In this document: piece by piece, positions 8,505 to 17,566 of the stretch
Layout: every line of letters begins with the position of its first letter
Position numbering within the stretch: position 1 is the first letter of the stretch
Assembly (NCBI GenBank): GCA_016887505.1
Contig: CP069393.1
Coordinates: 2,255,001-2,319,000, forward strand
Length of the DNA: 64,000 nt
Direction of reading: 5' to 3'
Source: Clostridia bacterium
Lineage (GTDB): Bacteria > Bacillota > TC1 > UBA5767
Translations under genes and position numbers: made by a program
Notes under the pieces: model-generated
What the model was told of the DNA's origin: nothing
The model's database searches: none
Seen by the model: the letters and a program-made list of their open reading frames with translations, nothing else

Positions 8505-11500
8505 GGAACAAGGCGAGGCCATAGAATCTAGAGGTGAAAATTTACTTTTAGCAGCGGCAGCTGGATCGGGCAAGACGGCTGTTCTCGTTGAACGGGTGGT
8601 TTCTTTAATTCTTAAAGATAAGGTGGATGTGGAGTCCCTGTTGGTCATGACCTTTACCAAGGCTGCAGCCTCTGAAATGAAGGAGCGCATTGCCAAACGC
8701 CTAGAGGTGGCCTTGGAAACGGAAGCAGACAAGGATACCATTCGCTTACAGTTGGATAAAATTGCAGGTGCGCAGATTTCGACGATTCATTCTTTCTGTT
8801 CTAGGTTGGTGCGCGCCAGCAGTCAGGTGCTGGGAATCGACCCGGCTAGTCGTACGATGGATGCTGAAGAAGAGCAGATGATGCTTGAAGAAGAACTAGA
8901 CCTACTCTTCACCAGACTTTATGCACAAGAAGCCGATTGGTTTGTACCACTTGCAGAATCCTTTTCCAATACTAGGAATGATGAAGGATTTCGAAACCTG
9001 ATGATCCGCCTGTATGACTTTATGCAAGGCTCTCCCGACCCTAGGGCCTGGATGGAAGAAGCTTGTGAGCATTTCCATATCCAAGGAGAGCTGCTGGATT
9101 CTGAATATATCCAGGTTCTGAAAACCAGCATCCAAGAAACGCTGATGGAGGCTGTATCGCTGCTAGCAGATATGAGGAAATTGGTGGAAGAAGAACTCCC
9201 CTACCTGGCAGCCACCCAGGAAGCGGATGAGGCACTTATTGAGGAATTGAGTCAGAGTCTTGCAGAGGATTTTCCTTCTTTTATGCGTCAGGCAAGCTCG
9301 ATTAGTTGGAGTCGTCAAAAAGCCAAACCCAAAAATATGGACGTAGATGAAAGGGCCAAGGCTGCCCATGACACCATGCGCAAGGCCCTAAAGAAACAGG
9401 TGGGCGATGAACTGGGACGGATGGTGCCCTCCGATTTAGAACAATTGAAAGAACAAGTGGATACGGTCTATCTGAGATTGAGGGATTTGGCAGAAGTAGC
9501 CTACGATTTTATGGAGCAAATTGAGGAACGCAAGAAGGCTGGAAAGTTGTTAAGCTTTTCAGACCTTGAACATTATGCTCTTCGGGCTTTGGAGAACCAA
9601 GATATTTTAGACAATATCCGTGAGCAATACGAGCATGTCTTTGTAGATGAATACCAAGATACCTCGCTGGTGCAGGAAAAAATTGTGCGGCGGATAAGCC
9701 GCAAGGATAATCTCTTTATGGTAGGGGATGTGAAACAGAGTATCTACCGTTTTCGGGGGGCTGCTCCTGAGGTATTCCAACAAAAGAAAGTGGAATACCG
9801 GAAGAAGGGTGGACCCGGTCGACTCATTGCCTTGAATCAGAATTTTCGCTCTTCGCTTCCTGTGGTGAACTGTGTAAACCATATATTTGAAAACCTGATG
9901 ACCTTATCTTTGGGAGAAATTGATTACACCGAGGGAGAAGCCTTGGTCTATGGAGCCAATTTGGATACTGAACAAAGACCGGTTTCTTTTCATTTTATAG
10001 ATAAGAATGCTTTAGGCCTAGAGGACGAGACGTTCTACGACTTGGCCTACATGGAACGAGAGGCAAAGGTAGCGGCTGAACTTCTGAAAAAAGAAAAAGG
10101 AAAGTTATTTTTCGACCATAAAAAAGGAAAGATGCGTCCCATGGAATGGCGGGATATGGTGGTAATCCTCCGGGCCAAAAAGAATTGGGGAGACAAATAT
10201 GTTCAAGCCTTGAAACAGGCCCAGGTTCCAGTCTATATGGATCGCCCCATGGGTTATTTTGAGTCGGTAGAAATACGAGTCATGACCGAAATACTGAATT
10301 TGGTGGATAACAAGGACCAAGATTATGCCTGGCTTAGTTTTCTTCGCTCTCCCATCATCGGGATGAGTGACCATGAGCTGGCAATCTTGTTTGCCGGGCG
10401 TAAAAAAGAAAGTATCCTAGACTTGGTGTACGAACATAGGGATGATGCAAAAATTAAGCGAGCCACAAGTCTGGTGGATGCCTGGCAGCAGGACCGAGAA
10501 CGGATTGACGTGGGAGCCCTGGTGCAGAAAATCTTGCAAGACAGTCAATGGCTGGTTCTAGTCGGTGCGATGGACGCAGCCGCGCAAAGACGAGCTAATC
10601 TGAGGCTGTTTTTGGCGAGAGCACAGGACTATGCTCGGAAATCTTACGGGGGCCTGCGGGGATTTTTGCATTTGTTTGAGCGCATGAAGAACAAGGAATT
10701 AGATCCAGGTGTTGCCATGACAGCTGGCGAAAAGAGTGATGTGGTTCGGATTGTGACGGTACATGGGTCTAAGGGCCTAGAGTATCCCTTGGTGCTAGTG
10801 GGTGGTACCGGCAAGGGCTTTAATGCCAGAGAAAGCCAAGAACTACTCTTGATGCACCGTAGTCTGGGCTTGGGACCTGAGGTGACCAACCTAGAGAAGA
10901 ACTATCGCATGAAGACGAGCGATAAGTATCGTATTGCAAAAAAAATGCGGCAGGAAAGCCGTTCGGAGGAGCTGCGGGTCCTGTATGTGGCAGCTACGCG
11001 TGCCAAAAACCGTCTGCTATTTCTGGGGGGGCTGACTCGGTCTCAAATGGAGGCGTTGGATAATCCCTATCTAGCACCCCTGCGTAAGGGAAACAGCTAT
11101 GCTGAATGGTTCTATCCCTTGGTGATACAAAAGGATAGCCCCTACTACCGTGCTTCCTTGGTAGATGAGTTGGCTCTACATAAGGTTAAACAGGTGCGTG
11201 ACAAAAACCACCAAGAGCGCCGGGAGGAAATAAGGCAGGCGCTGGCGCAGGCACAGGCACAAGCGGTGCCTGTGAATTGGAACCGCTTCGGTAGAAAAGA
11301 AGAGGTGCGAGCTCTACTTCCCAGTAAATTAGGGGTTACCGATGTATTTCGTCTCCACAATAAGGGATTGGACTTCTACCGAGTGGGTAAAAAGTTGGAA
11401 ACGAGGGTACCGACCTTTCTAGAAGAAGAAAAGAAGGACCGGGGTACAGCTAGGGGATTGATTTTGCACCGGGTGATGCAGTCTATTGATTTTGCCCACG

Positions 11501-11973
11501 TAGATTCTCTACAAGATGTCCAGGCGCAATTAGATCAAATGGTGGAGCATGAGATCTTGTTGCCAGAAGAACGAAAGATCGTGGAGGCAAGCAAGATTTT
11601 GAAGTTCTTCAAAAGTGATTTGGGTCAAAGAGTTCTAAAAGCCAAGCGCGTGCAACGGGAGCTGGCCTTCAATATTCGCTACCCGGCCAGTGAGGTTTTT
11701 CCGGAAGCGAAAGAAGAGGGGCTGGAAGAAGATATTTTGCTCCAAGGTGTCATGGATTTGGTGGCAGAAGAGGAGGACGGTTTCTTGCTTTTAGACTACA
11801 AGACGGACCGTTCGGTGGAGGACTTTAACAATCCCCATTCTCTTAGCTACCAAAAATATGCCAAGCAACTGTCCCTATACAAGATGGCGCTAGAAAAGCT
11901 GGGGGGCAAAAAGGTAAAACAGATTGCCCTATACCTATTTGCGAGTGATGAGGTGAAGGAGATGGAGGTCTGA
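8491..11973 (+). CDS. addA: AddA, helicase-nuclease subunit
   Basis: This is an ATP-dependent 3'-5' DNA helicase of the UvrD/RecB superfamily with a C-terminal RecB-type nuclease, 1160 residues. Walker A GSGKT lies near residue 24, the motif II sequence DEYQDTS near 386, a GDVKQSIYRFRGA motif shortly after, and the nuclease motif DYKTDR near 1101. ATG 8491 is preceded by GGAGGA with good spacing, so an upstream extension to 8452 inside addB is rejected. It lies between addB (overlapping) and rmuC (1-nt gap), giving a compact recombination operon. Confidence 0.96.
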   Translation: MNWTREQGEAIESRGENLLLAAAAGSGKTAVLVERVVSLILKDKVDVESLLVMTFTKAAASEMKERIAKRLEVALETEADKDTIRLQLDKIAGAQISTIHSFCSRLVRASSQVLGIDPASRTMDAEEEQMMLEEELDLLFTRLYAQEADWFVPLAESFSNTRNDEGFRNLMIRLYDFMQGSPDPRAWMEEACEHFHIQGELLDSEYIQVLKTSIQETLMEAVSLLADMRKLVEEELPYLAATQEADEALIEELSQSLAEDFPSFMRQASSISWSRQKAKPKNMDVDERAKAAHDTMRKALKKQVGDELGRMVPSDLEQLKEQVDTVYLRLRDLAEVAYDFMEQIEERKKAGKLLSFSDLEHYALRALENQDILDNIREQYEHVFVDEYQDTSLVQEKIVRRISRKDNLFMVGDVKQSIYRFRGAAPEVFQQKKVEYRKKGGPGRLIALNQNFRSSLPVVNCVNHIFENLMTLSLGEIDYTEGEALVYGANLDTEQRPVSFHFIDKNALGLEDETFYDLAYMEREAKVAAELLKKEKGKLFFDHKKGKMRPMEWRDMVVILRAKKNWGDKYVQALKQAQVPVYMDRPMGYFESVEIRVMTEILNLVDNKDQDYAWLSFLRSPIIGMSDHELAILFAGRKKESILDLVYEHRDDAKIKRATSLVDAWQQDRERIDVGALVQKILQDSQWLVLVGAMDAAAQRRANLRLFLARAQDYARKSYGGLRGFLHLFERMKNKELDPGVAMTAGEKSDVVRIVTVHGSKGLEYPLVLVGGTGKGFNARESQELLLMHRSLGLGPEVTNLEKNYRMKTSDKYRIAKKMRQESRSEELRVLYVAATRAKNRLLFLGGLTRSQMEALDNPYLAPLRKGNSYAEWFYPLVIQKDSPYYRASLVDELALHKVKQVRDKNHQERREEIRQALAQAQAQAVPVNWNRFGRKEEVRALLPSKLGVTDVFRLHNKGLDFYRVGKKLETRVPTFLEEEKKDRGTARGLILHRVMQSIDFAHVDSLQDVQAQLDQMVEHEILLPEERKIVEASKILKFFKSDLGQRVLKAKRVQRELAFNIRYPASEVFPEAKEEGLEEDILLQGVMDLVAEEEDGFLLLDYKTDRSVEDFNNPHSLSYQKYAKQLSLYKMALEKLGGKKVKQIALYLFASDEVKEMEV

Positions 11974-11974
11974 T

Positions 11975-13303
11975 ATGGATCGTTGGATGTTGGCTGGCCT
12001 TAGCTTAATCGCCGGTTTTATATTGGGAAGCCTGGTAATGCGCTTCCTGTTGAAGGATACCAGCAAACGCTATTTGCAAAATGAGTTGCTTAAGAAGGAA
12101 AGAAAAGAAGAGGAACAGGAAAATAGGATTTATGGTTTGGGTGCGGAGCTCGCCAGGGTAAAAGTAGAATTGCTGGAAAGCACAAGACAGCTAGAGGAGA
12201 AGGAACGTTTCTTCAAGGAATCCTTGTACCTTATGGAGGACCGCTTTAAGTCTCTTAGTGCGGATGTTTTGGAAAAAACCAATGAACGTTTTTTACAGAT
12301 TGCCAAGGAAGAACTATCTTCCCAGCGTAAAGATGGAGACCGCTCCTTGGAAAAGAAAACCTTGGAGATTGATGCCATGCTCACGCCTATGAAGGAGAGC
12401 TTGAAGCAGGTAAGCCAGCTGATGCAGGATTTAGAAAAGGACCGCATTGAGAGCCAGGCCCAGGTTATGAGCCGGATGTTTGAAGTAAATACAGCCCAGA
12501 ATGAGCTTAAAAAGGAAACGGCGCAACTGGTACGAGCCTTGCGGACGCCTCAGGTCAGGGGAAGATGGGGAGAAGTACAATTGAAACGGGTGGTTGAACT
12601 GGCGGGGATGTTGGACCATTGTGATTTTGAAGAACAGGTTTCCGTGACAACCGAAAATGGTCGTCTGCGCCCTGATCTAAAGATATTTTTACCAGGGGGA
12701 AAAACTGTTGTTGTGGATGCGAAGACGCCTCTTTTGGCTTATCTAGATGCTGTGGAAGCAGACGATCCAGATGTCCGGGAGAAAAAACTAAAAGAGCATG
12801 CAGCCCAGGTGAAAAAGCATATTTCCCAACTTTCACAGAAATCGTATTGGCAACAATTCGAGGATACGCCTGAATTTGTGGTGATGTTTCTTCCGGGAGA
12901 ACCGTTCTTTTCGGCTGCCCTGGAGAAGGATCCAAACCTGATAGAGTATGGCATGGACCAACAAGTGATTCTAGCCACTCCGACTACCTTGATAGCGCTA
13001 CTGAAATCGGTGGCATATGGTTGGCAGCAGGAAGTCATTAGCCAAAATGCGCGCGAAATTTCTGTGCTGGGCCGTGAACTGTATGACCGGATTCGAGTAT
13101 TTGCGGGCCACTTTGGGGAATTGGAAAAGGGTCTCAACCGGAGTGTGACCGCCTATAACAAGGCAGTGCAGTCCTTTGACAAACGAATCCTACCTTCTGC
13201 ACGACGCTTTGAAAATTATGGCATCAAGCCTAAGAAGGAGTTGGAGCCGCAGAACATCATTGAGAAAATAGCTACCCCACACGAGGCAAAATACTTGGAC
13301 TAG
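11975..13303 (+). CDS. rmuC: RmuC-family DNA recombination protein
   Basis: RmuC proteins limit DNA inversion and rearrangement and are predicted nucleases; the exact reaction is not settled. This one has 442 residues: an N-terminal membrane helix (about 4-26), a long Lys/Glu coiled coil (about 28-180), then the RmuC domain starting around RGRWGEVQLKRV. It starts one base after the addA stop with GGAGGT upstream, so it is cotranscribed with addAB. The association is sensible because all three act on DNA ends. Confidence 0.92.
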   Translation: MDRWMLAGLSLIAGFILGSLVMRFLLKDTSKRYLQNELLKKERKEEEQENRIYGLGAELARVKVELLESTRQLEEKERFFKESLYLMEDRFKSLSADVLEKTNERFLQIAKEELSSQRKDGDRSLEKKTLEIDAMLTPMKESLKQVSQLMQDLEKDRIESQAQVMSRMFEVNTAQNELKKETAQLVRALRTPQVRGRWGEVQLKRVVELAGMLDHCDFEEQVSVTTENGRLRPDLKIFLPGGKTVVVDAKTPLLAYLDAVEADDPDVREKKLKEHAAQVKKHISQLSQKSYWQQFEDTPEFVVMFLPGEPFFSAALEKDPNLIEYGMDQQVILATPTTLIALLKSVAYGWQQEVISQNAREISVLGRELYDRIRVFAGHFGELEKGLNRSVTAYNKAVQSFDKRILPSARRFENYGIKPKKELEPQNIIEKIATPHEAKYLD

Positions 13304-13350
13304 CTTAATAATATGGTATGATAAACCTATATGCTGAAGGAGGTTTACAT

Positions 13351-14199
13351 ATGGTACGTATTATCGTGGATTCTGCCACAGATATGCCAGAGAAGCTTAG
13401 AAAGAAACATGATATCTTGATGGTATCGTTGCAGGTCACTGTCGGGGATAAAAGCTTCAGGGACTGGACAGAATTAGGGCCCGAGGAATTGTATGATTGG
13501 CTGGCGAGAGAACCAATCGCACCGGTTACCTCGCAACCAGTAACCTCCGATTGGTATGAGGTCTTGGATGGTTGTGAAAAGCGAGGAGAGGACGTCTTGA
13601 TTATTACCATGTCTTCGGCCTTGTCTGGTACCTATTCGGGCGCGATGCTGGCGATTAAGAATTATCCGGAAATGAACATTGAGGTGTGTGATTGCCGCAC
13701 GGCTTCTTTGGGAAATGCCTTGATTGCCTTGGAATTAGTAAAGAAAAGAGATGCCGGGGCTAGCCTAGGGGAACTGGTGGAAGAGTTTAAACAACTAAAT
13801 GAGCGCATACATACCTATGTGGTAGTAGGTAGCATGGAAATGCTGAAACGAGGAGGCCGCATTAGTGCAACTTCGGCGATGCTAGGCAATATATTAAATA
13901 TTAAACCGATCCTATTGATTAACGAGGAAGGAAAACTAGAACCCCTGGAAAAAGTACGAGGTTGGAAGAAAGCCCATGACTTTTTGGTGCAGCGGTATAA
14001 GGAATTTGCTGAACCGGGTGCGCCAGTTGCCTTGGCGTCAGCCAATAACCCGGACGAAGTTGACCGAATGGCGGCGGGGATCCTAGGGTATGACCCTAAG
14101 GTGGATATCCATAAGATGGAAATTGGTGCCGTGATAGGCAGCCATGTTGGACCGGGTACAGTGGGTTTGGCCCTATTCGAACGACTGGACTATGAATAA
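13351..14199 (+). CDS. DegV family fatty-acid-binding protein
   Basis: DegV proteins bind long-chain fatty acids and, in Gram-positive bacteria, some act as FakB carriers presenting fatty acids to the FakA kinase. This 282-residue copy has the N-terminal IVDSATDMP, the VTSQPV ligand-loop motif and SALSGTY. ATG 13351 has AAGGAGG 7 nt upstream, while an ATG-like start at 13318 lacks one. It follows rmuC by 47 nt and a terminator closes the unit. No fakA is visible in the window. Confidence 0.93.
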   Translation: MVRIIVDSATDMPEKLRKKHDILMVSLQVTVGDKSFRDWTELGPEELYDWLAREPIAPVTSQPVTSDWYEVLDGCEKRGEDVLIITMSSALSGTYSGAMLAIKNYPEMNIEVCDCRTASLGNALIALELVKKRDAGASLGELVEEFKQLNERIHTYVVVGSMEMLKRGGRISATSAMLGNILNIKPILLINEEGKLEPLEKVRGWKKAHDFLVQRYKEFAEPGAPVALASANNPDEVDRMAAGILGYDPKVDIHKMEIGAVIGSHVGPGTVGLALFERLDYE

Positions 14200-14218
14200 A
14201 GAATAGAGTATGAACAAG

Positions 14219-14261
14219 GAGCAACAACCAAGACATATGACTGGGTTGCTGCTCTTTTTTT
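14219..14261 (+). terminator. Intrinsic terminator after degV
   Basis: GAGCAACAACC pairs with GGGTTGCTGCTC (one mismatch) around a 13-nt loop and is followed by a run of seven T. It ends the addB-degV transcription unit before a convergent minus-strand gene. Confidence 0.85.
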
Positions 14262-14314
14262 GTACAGAATCAAGGGGTTAAAGACTGGACACGCATAAGA
14301 TGATATATGGTCGG

Positions 14315-15034
14315 CTATAGGGGCAGAAGGCTGATCAGGTAGCCGCCCGCGACGAGGCTTAGGGTATTGGCAAGCAGAACATAGAGGACTCTTCTTAGCG
14401 TACTCTTTTCTTTAACAACGTGTACGAAACTGATCAATTCAGCAAGGTAGACAAAGATTTCTCCAAAAACAAGGGCAAAGACAATGTAGCTACCCAGCAA
14501 TTGGTGACTTCCCAACCAGATGTTTAAGATGCCTTGGGTTATCAGGTTTATAAAGAGAAAGAAGGTCCAAGACTTATATTCTCTAAAACCAAAGAGAAAA
14601 AAGACGAGGGCTTCTAGTAGGAGCGTAAAGCTGACTCGAAGGCCAACTAGTTTTGCAGATCGAAAAGGCGCTTTCCCGGGTGTCAAGGTACCCTTCTCCC
14701 AGTCCAAGGTGTAGATATTGTTATAGTGGTTGGGAGGGTCCTCAATCTTGATGCTGCTTTTTTCTCCATCCAGGCTCATGGTGATAAGATAGGCCCCCTC
14801 GTTTTTTAGGGAAGAAGCATAGAAACTAAAGTATTGTTCTAAAATCTTATCGTCAGTTCTTGCTTCGATGACTTGGTCTCCGACGGTTAGGGTCAGCTCT
14901 AAATCATCAGGCGGATTTTTTGTAATGATGGTAATGGAGGGTGGTTCTGCTGAATTTGCTAGGCAAGGTATCGTGGGGCAAATAAGCAGGAAAACCAGGG
15001 AAACCATCAGTAGAATTTTTGTATATTTTTTCAT
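14315..15034 (-). CDS. Exported/membrane protein of unknown function
   Basis: I do not recognise this 239-residue protein. It has a clear signal peptide (residues 1-26, ending near CLANSAE), an extracellular domain of about 100 residues rich in beta-like segments with ITIITKNPPDDLELTL, and then four hydrophobic helices from about residue 130 to the end. GGAAAAT lies just upstream of the ATG. It starts 1 nt after the stop of the DUF6054-like gene and apt lies further upstream, so the three are probably one transcription unit. The extracytoplasmic sensor-like domain on a four-helix anchor suggests a sensing or accessory role, but there is no direct evidence. Confidence 0.6.
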   Translation of the reverse strand: MKKYTKILLMVSLVFLLICPTIPCLANSAEPPSITIITKNPPDDLELTLTVGDQVIEARTDDKILEQYFSFYASSLKNEGAYLITMSLDGEKSSIKIEDPPNHYNNIYTLDWEKGTLTPGKAPFRSAKLVGLRVSFTLLLEALVFFLFGFREYKSWTFFLFINLITQGILNIWLGSHQLLGSYIVFALVFGEIFVYLAELISFVHVVKEKSTLRRVLYVLLANTLSLVAGGYLISLLPL

Positions 15035-15035
15035 G

Positions 15036-15395
15036 CTATTTTCCTACCTGGTCGTCTCTAAACCCTAAGTCGCTCAGAATCGTTACGGCAGTAGATACAA
15101 AACTATCTTCTGCTCCCCAAGAAAATTTAAAAAGAGGACCTTGTCCGCCGCCAGAGCCAATCATATCTGCTGTGACGTAGTCTCCAATTTGGTTAAGCAT
15201 AAGGCTTAGGCTGGCTCTGTTGCTAGCCCGCATGAAATATTTTTCGAACACAAGCAGCATACTGCTGCAATTGCCTTCATCTCTTTTTACAGAATCCACC
15301 AACTGACAAGAGATGGCGCTTTTTTGCATTTCCCGGGTGATAGTTTCAGCAACCTGGTTTAGGTCACCGTGTGCTGACATGGTGCGTGTTGACAT
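15036..15395 (-). CDS. Small DUF6054-like protein
   Basis: This is a 119-residue soluble protein of unknown function. The central pattern VFEKYFMRASNRASLSL, then GSGGGQGPLFKFSWGAEDSF resembles the family I know as DUF6054 in Clostridia (assigned from memory, not searched). The ATG at 15395 has TAAGGAGGA 7 nt upstream, a strong site, which supports a real gene. It lies 11 nt after apt and 1 nt before a membrane protein gene on the same strand. Confidence 0.65.
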   Translation of the reverse strand: MSTRTMSAHGDLNQVAETITREMQKSAISCQLVDSVKRDEGNCSSMLLVFEKYFMRASNRASLSLMLNQIGDYVTADMIGSGGGQGPLFKFSWGAEDSFVSTAVTILSDLGFRDDQVGK

Positions 15396-15406
15396 GGTAA
15401 TCCTCC

Positions 15407-15931
15407 TTAACAGTGTATTAGGCTGTCTACGGTTGAAGAGACCTTATTTCGACCAGAGAGTACATCAATTTCTAAAAGAAAGATTGACTTTACGAGTTCT
15501 GCTTTTGCACTCTTAACTAGTCTTTCGCAGGCAGCTAAAGTTCCACCGGTAGCCAGTACATCATCTACGAAAGCCACCCTAGAACCTGCGGGCAGTGCAT
15601 CGATATGCATTTGCAGTTCGTCGTTTCCATATTCTAGTCCATAGGCTTCTCGAAATGTTTGACGAGGCAGTTTTCCGGGTTTTCTAAGTGGGATAAATCC
15701 AGCGCCGGCGCTGTAGGCGACGGCGGTACCGAAGATGAATCCTCTGGCTTCTGGGGATACGATATAATCTACATCTTTTAGCTCTCCAGCCATCCAATCT
15801 ACGGTGGCTTTAAAGCCATCCTTGTCTCGTAACAGTGGTGTGATGTCCTTGAATACGATTCCTTTTTGGGGAAAATCTGGCACATCGGTAATCAAATCTT
15901 TCACGAGTGTGTGTAATTGTTGTTTGGTCAT
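15407..15931 (-). CDS. apt: Adenine phosphoribosyltransferase
   Basis: This enzyme converts adenine plus PRPP to AMP plus pyrophosphate in purine salvage. The 174-residue protein has the PRPP loop VAFVDDVLATGGT, the early FPQKGIVFKDITPL typical of Apt, and SPEARGFIFG. ATG 15931 is chosen because GGGAGGG lies 3-9 nt upstream; the start four codons earlier would fall before that site. In many Firmicutes apt sits next to relA or recJ, but here it leads a small operon with a DUF6054-like and a membrane protein. Confidence 0.96.
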   Translation of the reverse strand: MTKQQLHTLVKDLITDVPDFPQKGIVFKDITPLLRDKDGFKATVDWMAGELKDVDYIVSPEARGFIFGTAVAYSAGAGFIPLRKPGKLPRQTFREAYGLEYGNDELQMHIDALPAGSRVAFVDDVLATGGTLAACERLVKSAKAELVKSIFLLEIDVLSGRNKVSSTVDSLIHC

Positions 15932-16094
15932 AGTCCCTCCCATTACTCATAATACGATACCTAATTATACCTGAATGACAGCAAGGTATCTCGTTTTCTA
16001 CTAAAAGTATAAGAGATAATAAGACAACAGACCATATATTTTCCACAAATATTGATTTCTTTGATATAATCTAGTCGATTGATAAGGAGATATA

Positions 16095-17453
16095 ATGAGA
16101 AAACCGAAGGCTGACTTAGCGAATGAGCGAATCCCGAAATTAATATTACAACTAGGTCTACCGGCCACGGTAGCCATGCTGGTGAACGCCCTATATAACC
16201 TGGTGGATACCATCTTTTTGGGACGTTGGGTGGGCTCAGAAGCGATTGCGGCTCTGACGGTCGCCATGCCCTTGCAGAACTTGATGACGGGCATTGGTCT
16301 TTTGACGGGTGTCGGTGCGGCATCGATGATTTCTAGAAGCCTTGGTGAAAACCGGGTGGACCGTGCGGATCTGATTGCCGGCAATGCTTTTTTGTCGGTG
16401 GGAATTCTGGGCACGGCGCTTGCTGTGATTGGACTACTATTTATGGATCCCATTCTCCGGCTGTTCGGTGCATCGACTTCCATTTTGCCGTACGCTAGGG
16501 AATATATGCGGTATATTTTTATTGGGTGGATTTATGTTCCCATGGTCATGAGTGCAAACAACATTGTGCGCTCCGAGGGGGATGCCAAGACCTCTATGAA
16601 GGCGATGCTGATTGGAACCGGCTTAAACCTAGTCCTAGATCCCATTATGATTTATCTACTGGACATGGGTATTCGTGGGGCAGCCATTGCCACAATATTT
16701 TCCCAGTTCTGTGCCTTTTTGTATCTTTTGAACTATTTTTTACGAGGCAAAAGCATGGTCAAAATCAGCCTAGAGTATATGAAGCTGAAATGGTATATTA
16801 TGTGGGAGATGTATGCGATCGGGATGTCATCCTTTGCCAGACAGCTGGCTGCTTCTGGCGTAGGTATCATTATGAACCAGGCCCTGGTTGTCTATGGCGG
16901 GGACATTGCTTTGGCAGCATTTGGCATCATGTTCCGGGTGCATATGTTCATATTCATGCCCTTGTTTGGCGTAGTCCAGGCCATGCAGCCAATTTTAGGA
17001 TTTAACTATGGGGCTAGGAATTTTAAAAGAGTCAAGGAATCCATTTTGTACTCCACCATTATTGTGAGTGCGGCGGCTACTTTGGGGACGATGTTGATTC
17101 TCTTTTTCCCGCAAATTCTGGCTGGAATCTTTACCAAAGAAGCAACTTTGATTCAAGAAGGCTCCAGAGCCCTGCGGGTAGCAAGTATCTTTATTCCTAT
17201 CGTGGGTATACAGATTATATCTTCGGTGGTATTCCAGGCCCTAGGTAAGGCCGGCCCGGCTCTATTTTTGGCCCTGTTTCGCCAGATTATCCTAACGATA
17301 CCGATGGTACTGATTCTTCCTAGATTTTTTGGCTTAACGGGCGTATGGATGGTCTATCCTTGTTCGGATATTATTGCAGTTGCGGTTTCTGCCTACATGT
17401 TGCTTAGAGAAATCAAAGTGTTGGAAAAAGAATTATCGCCAGTTGTAGTATAG
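16095..17453 (+). CDS. MATE family efflux transporter
   Basis: This is a 452-residue, 12-helix sodium- or proton-driven multidrug/organic-cation exporter of the NorM/DinF superfamily. It begins with the polar NERIPKLILQLGLPATVAMLVN pattern typical of MATE proteins, and the two halves each start with a similar helix pattern, the second around MYAIGMSSFARQLAASG. AAGGAGATATA lies directly before the ATG. A TATAAT at 16065-16070 with a weak -35 suggests its own promoter, divergent from apt. The substrate is unknown. Confidence 0.93.
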   Translation: MRKPKADLANERIPKLILQLGLPATVAMLVNALYNLVDTIFLGRWVGSEAIAALTVAMPLQNLMTGIGLLTGVGAASMISRSLGENRVDRADLIAGNAFLSVGILGTALAVIGLLFMDPILRLFGASTSILPYAREYMRYIFIGWIYVPMVMSANNIVRSEGDAKTSMKAMLIGTGLNLVLDPIMIYLLDMGIRGAAIATIFSQFCAFLYLLNYFLRGKSMVKISLEYMKLKWYIMWEMYAIGMSSFARQLAASGVGIIMNQALVVYGGDIALAAFGIMFRVHMFIFMPLFGVVQAMQPILGFNYGARNFKRVKESILYSTIIVSAAATLGTMLILFFPQILAGIFTKEATLIQEGSRALRVASIFIPIVGIQIISSVVFQALGKAGPALFLALFRQIILTIPMVLILPRFFGLTGVWMVYPCSDIIAVAVSAYMLLREIKVLEKELSPVVV

Positions 17454-17566
17454 AGGCTGCAGGGGCTTTGTAATGCGCTATATGGATTGTTGTACAGATA
17501 AGATGGCTTTGCCAGAATTGATTTGCATCCGTCCTATTTATGAATGTACGTGAGAAATGAGGAAAT

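Noticed and set aside
8157-8741. 194-codon open frame antisense to the addB/addA junction
   Set aside because: Opposite two conserved genes and without recognisable motifs.
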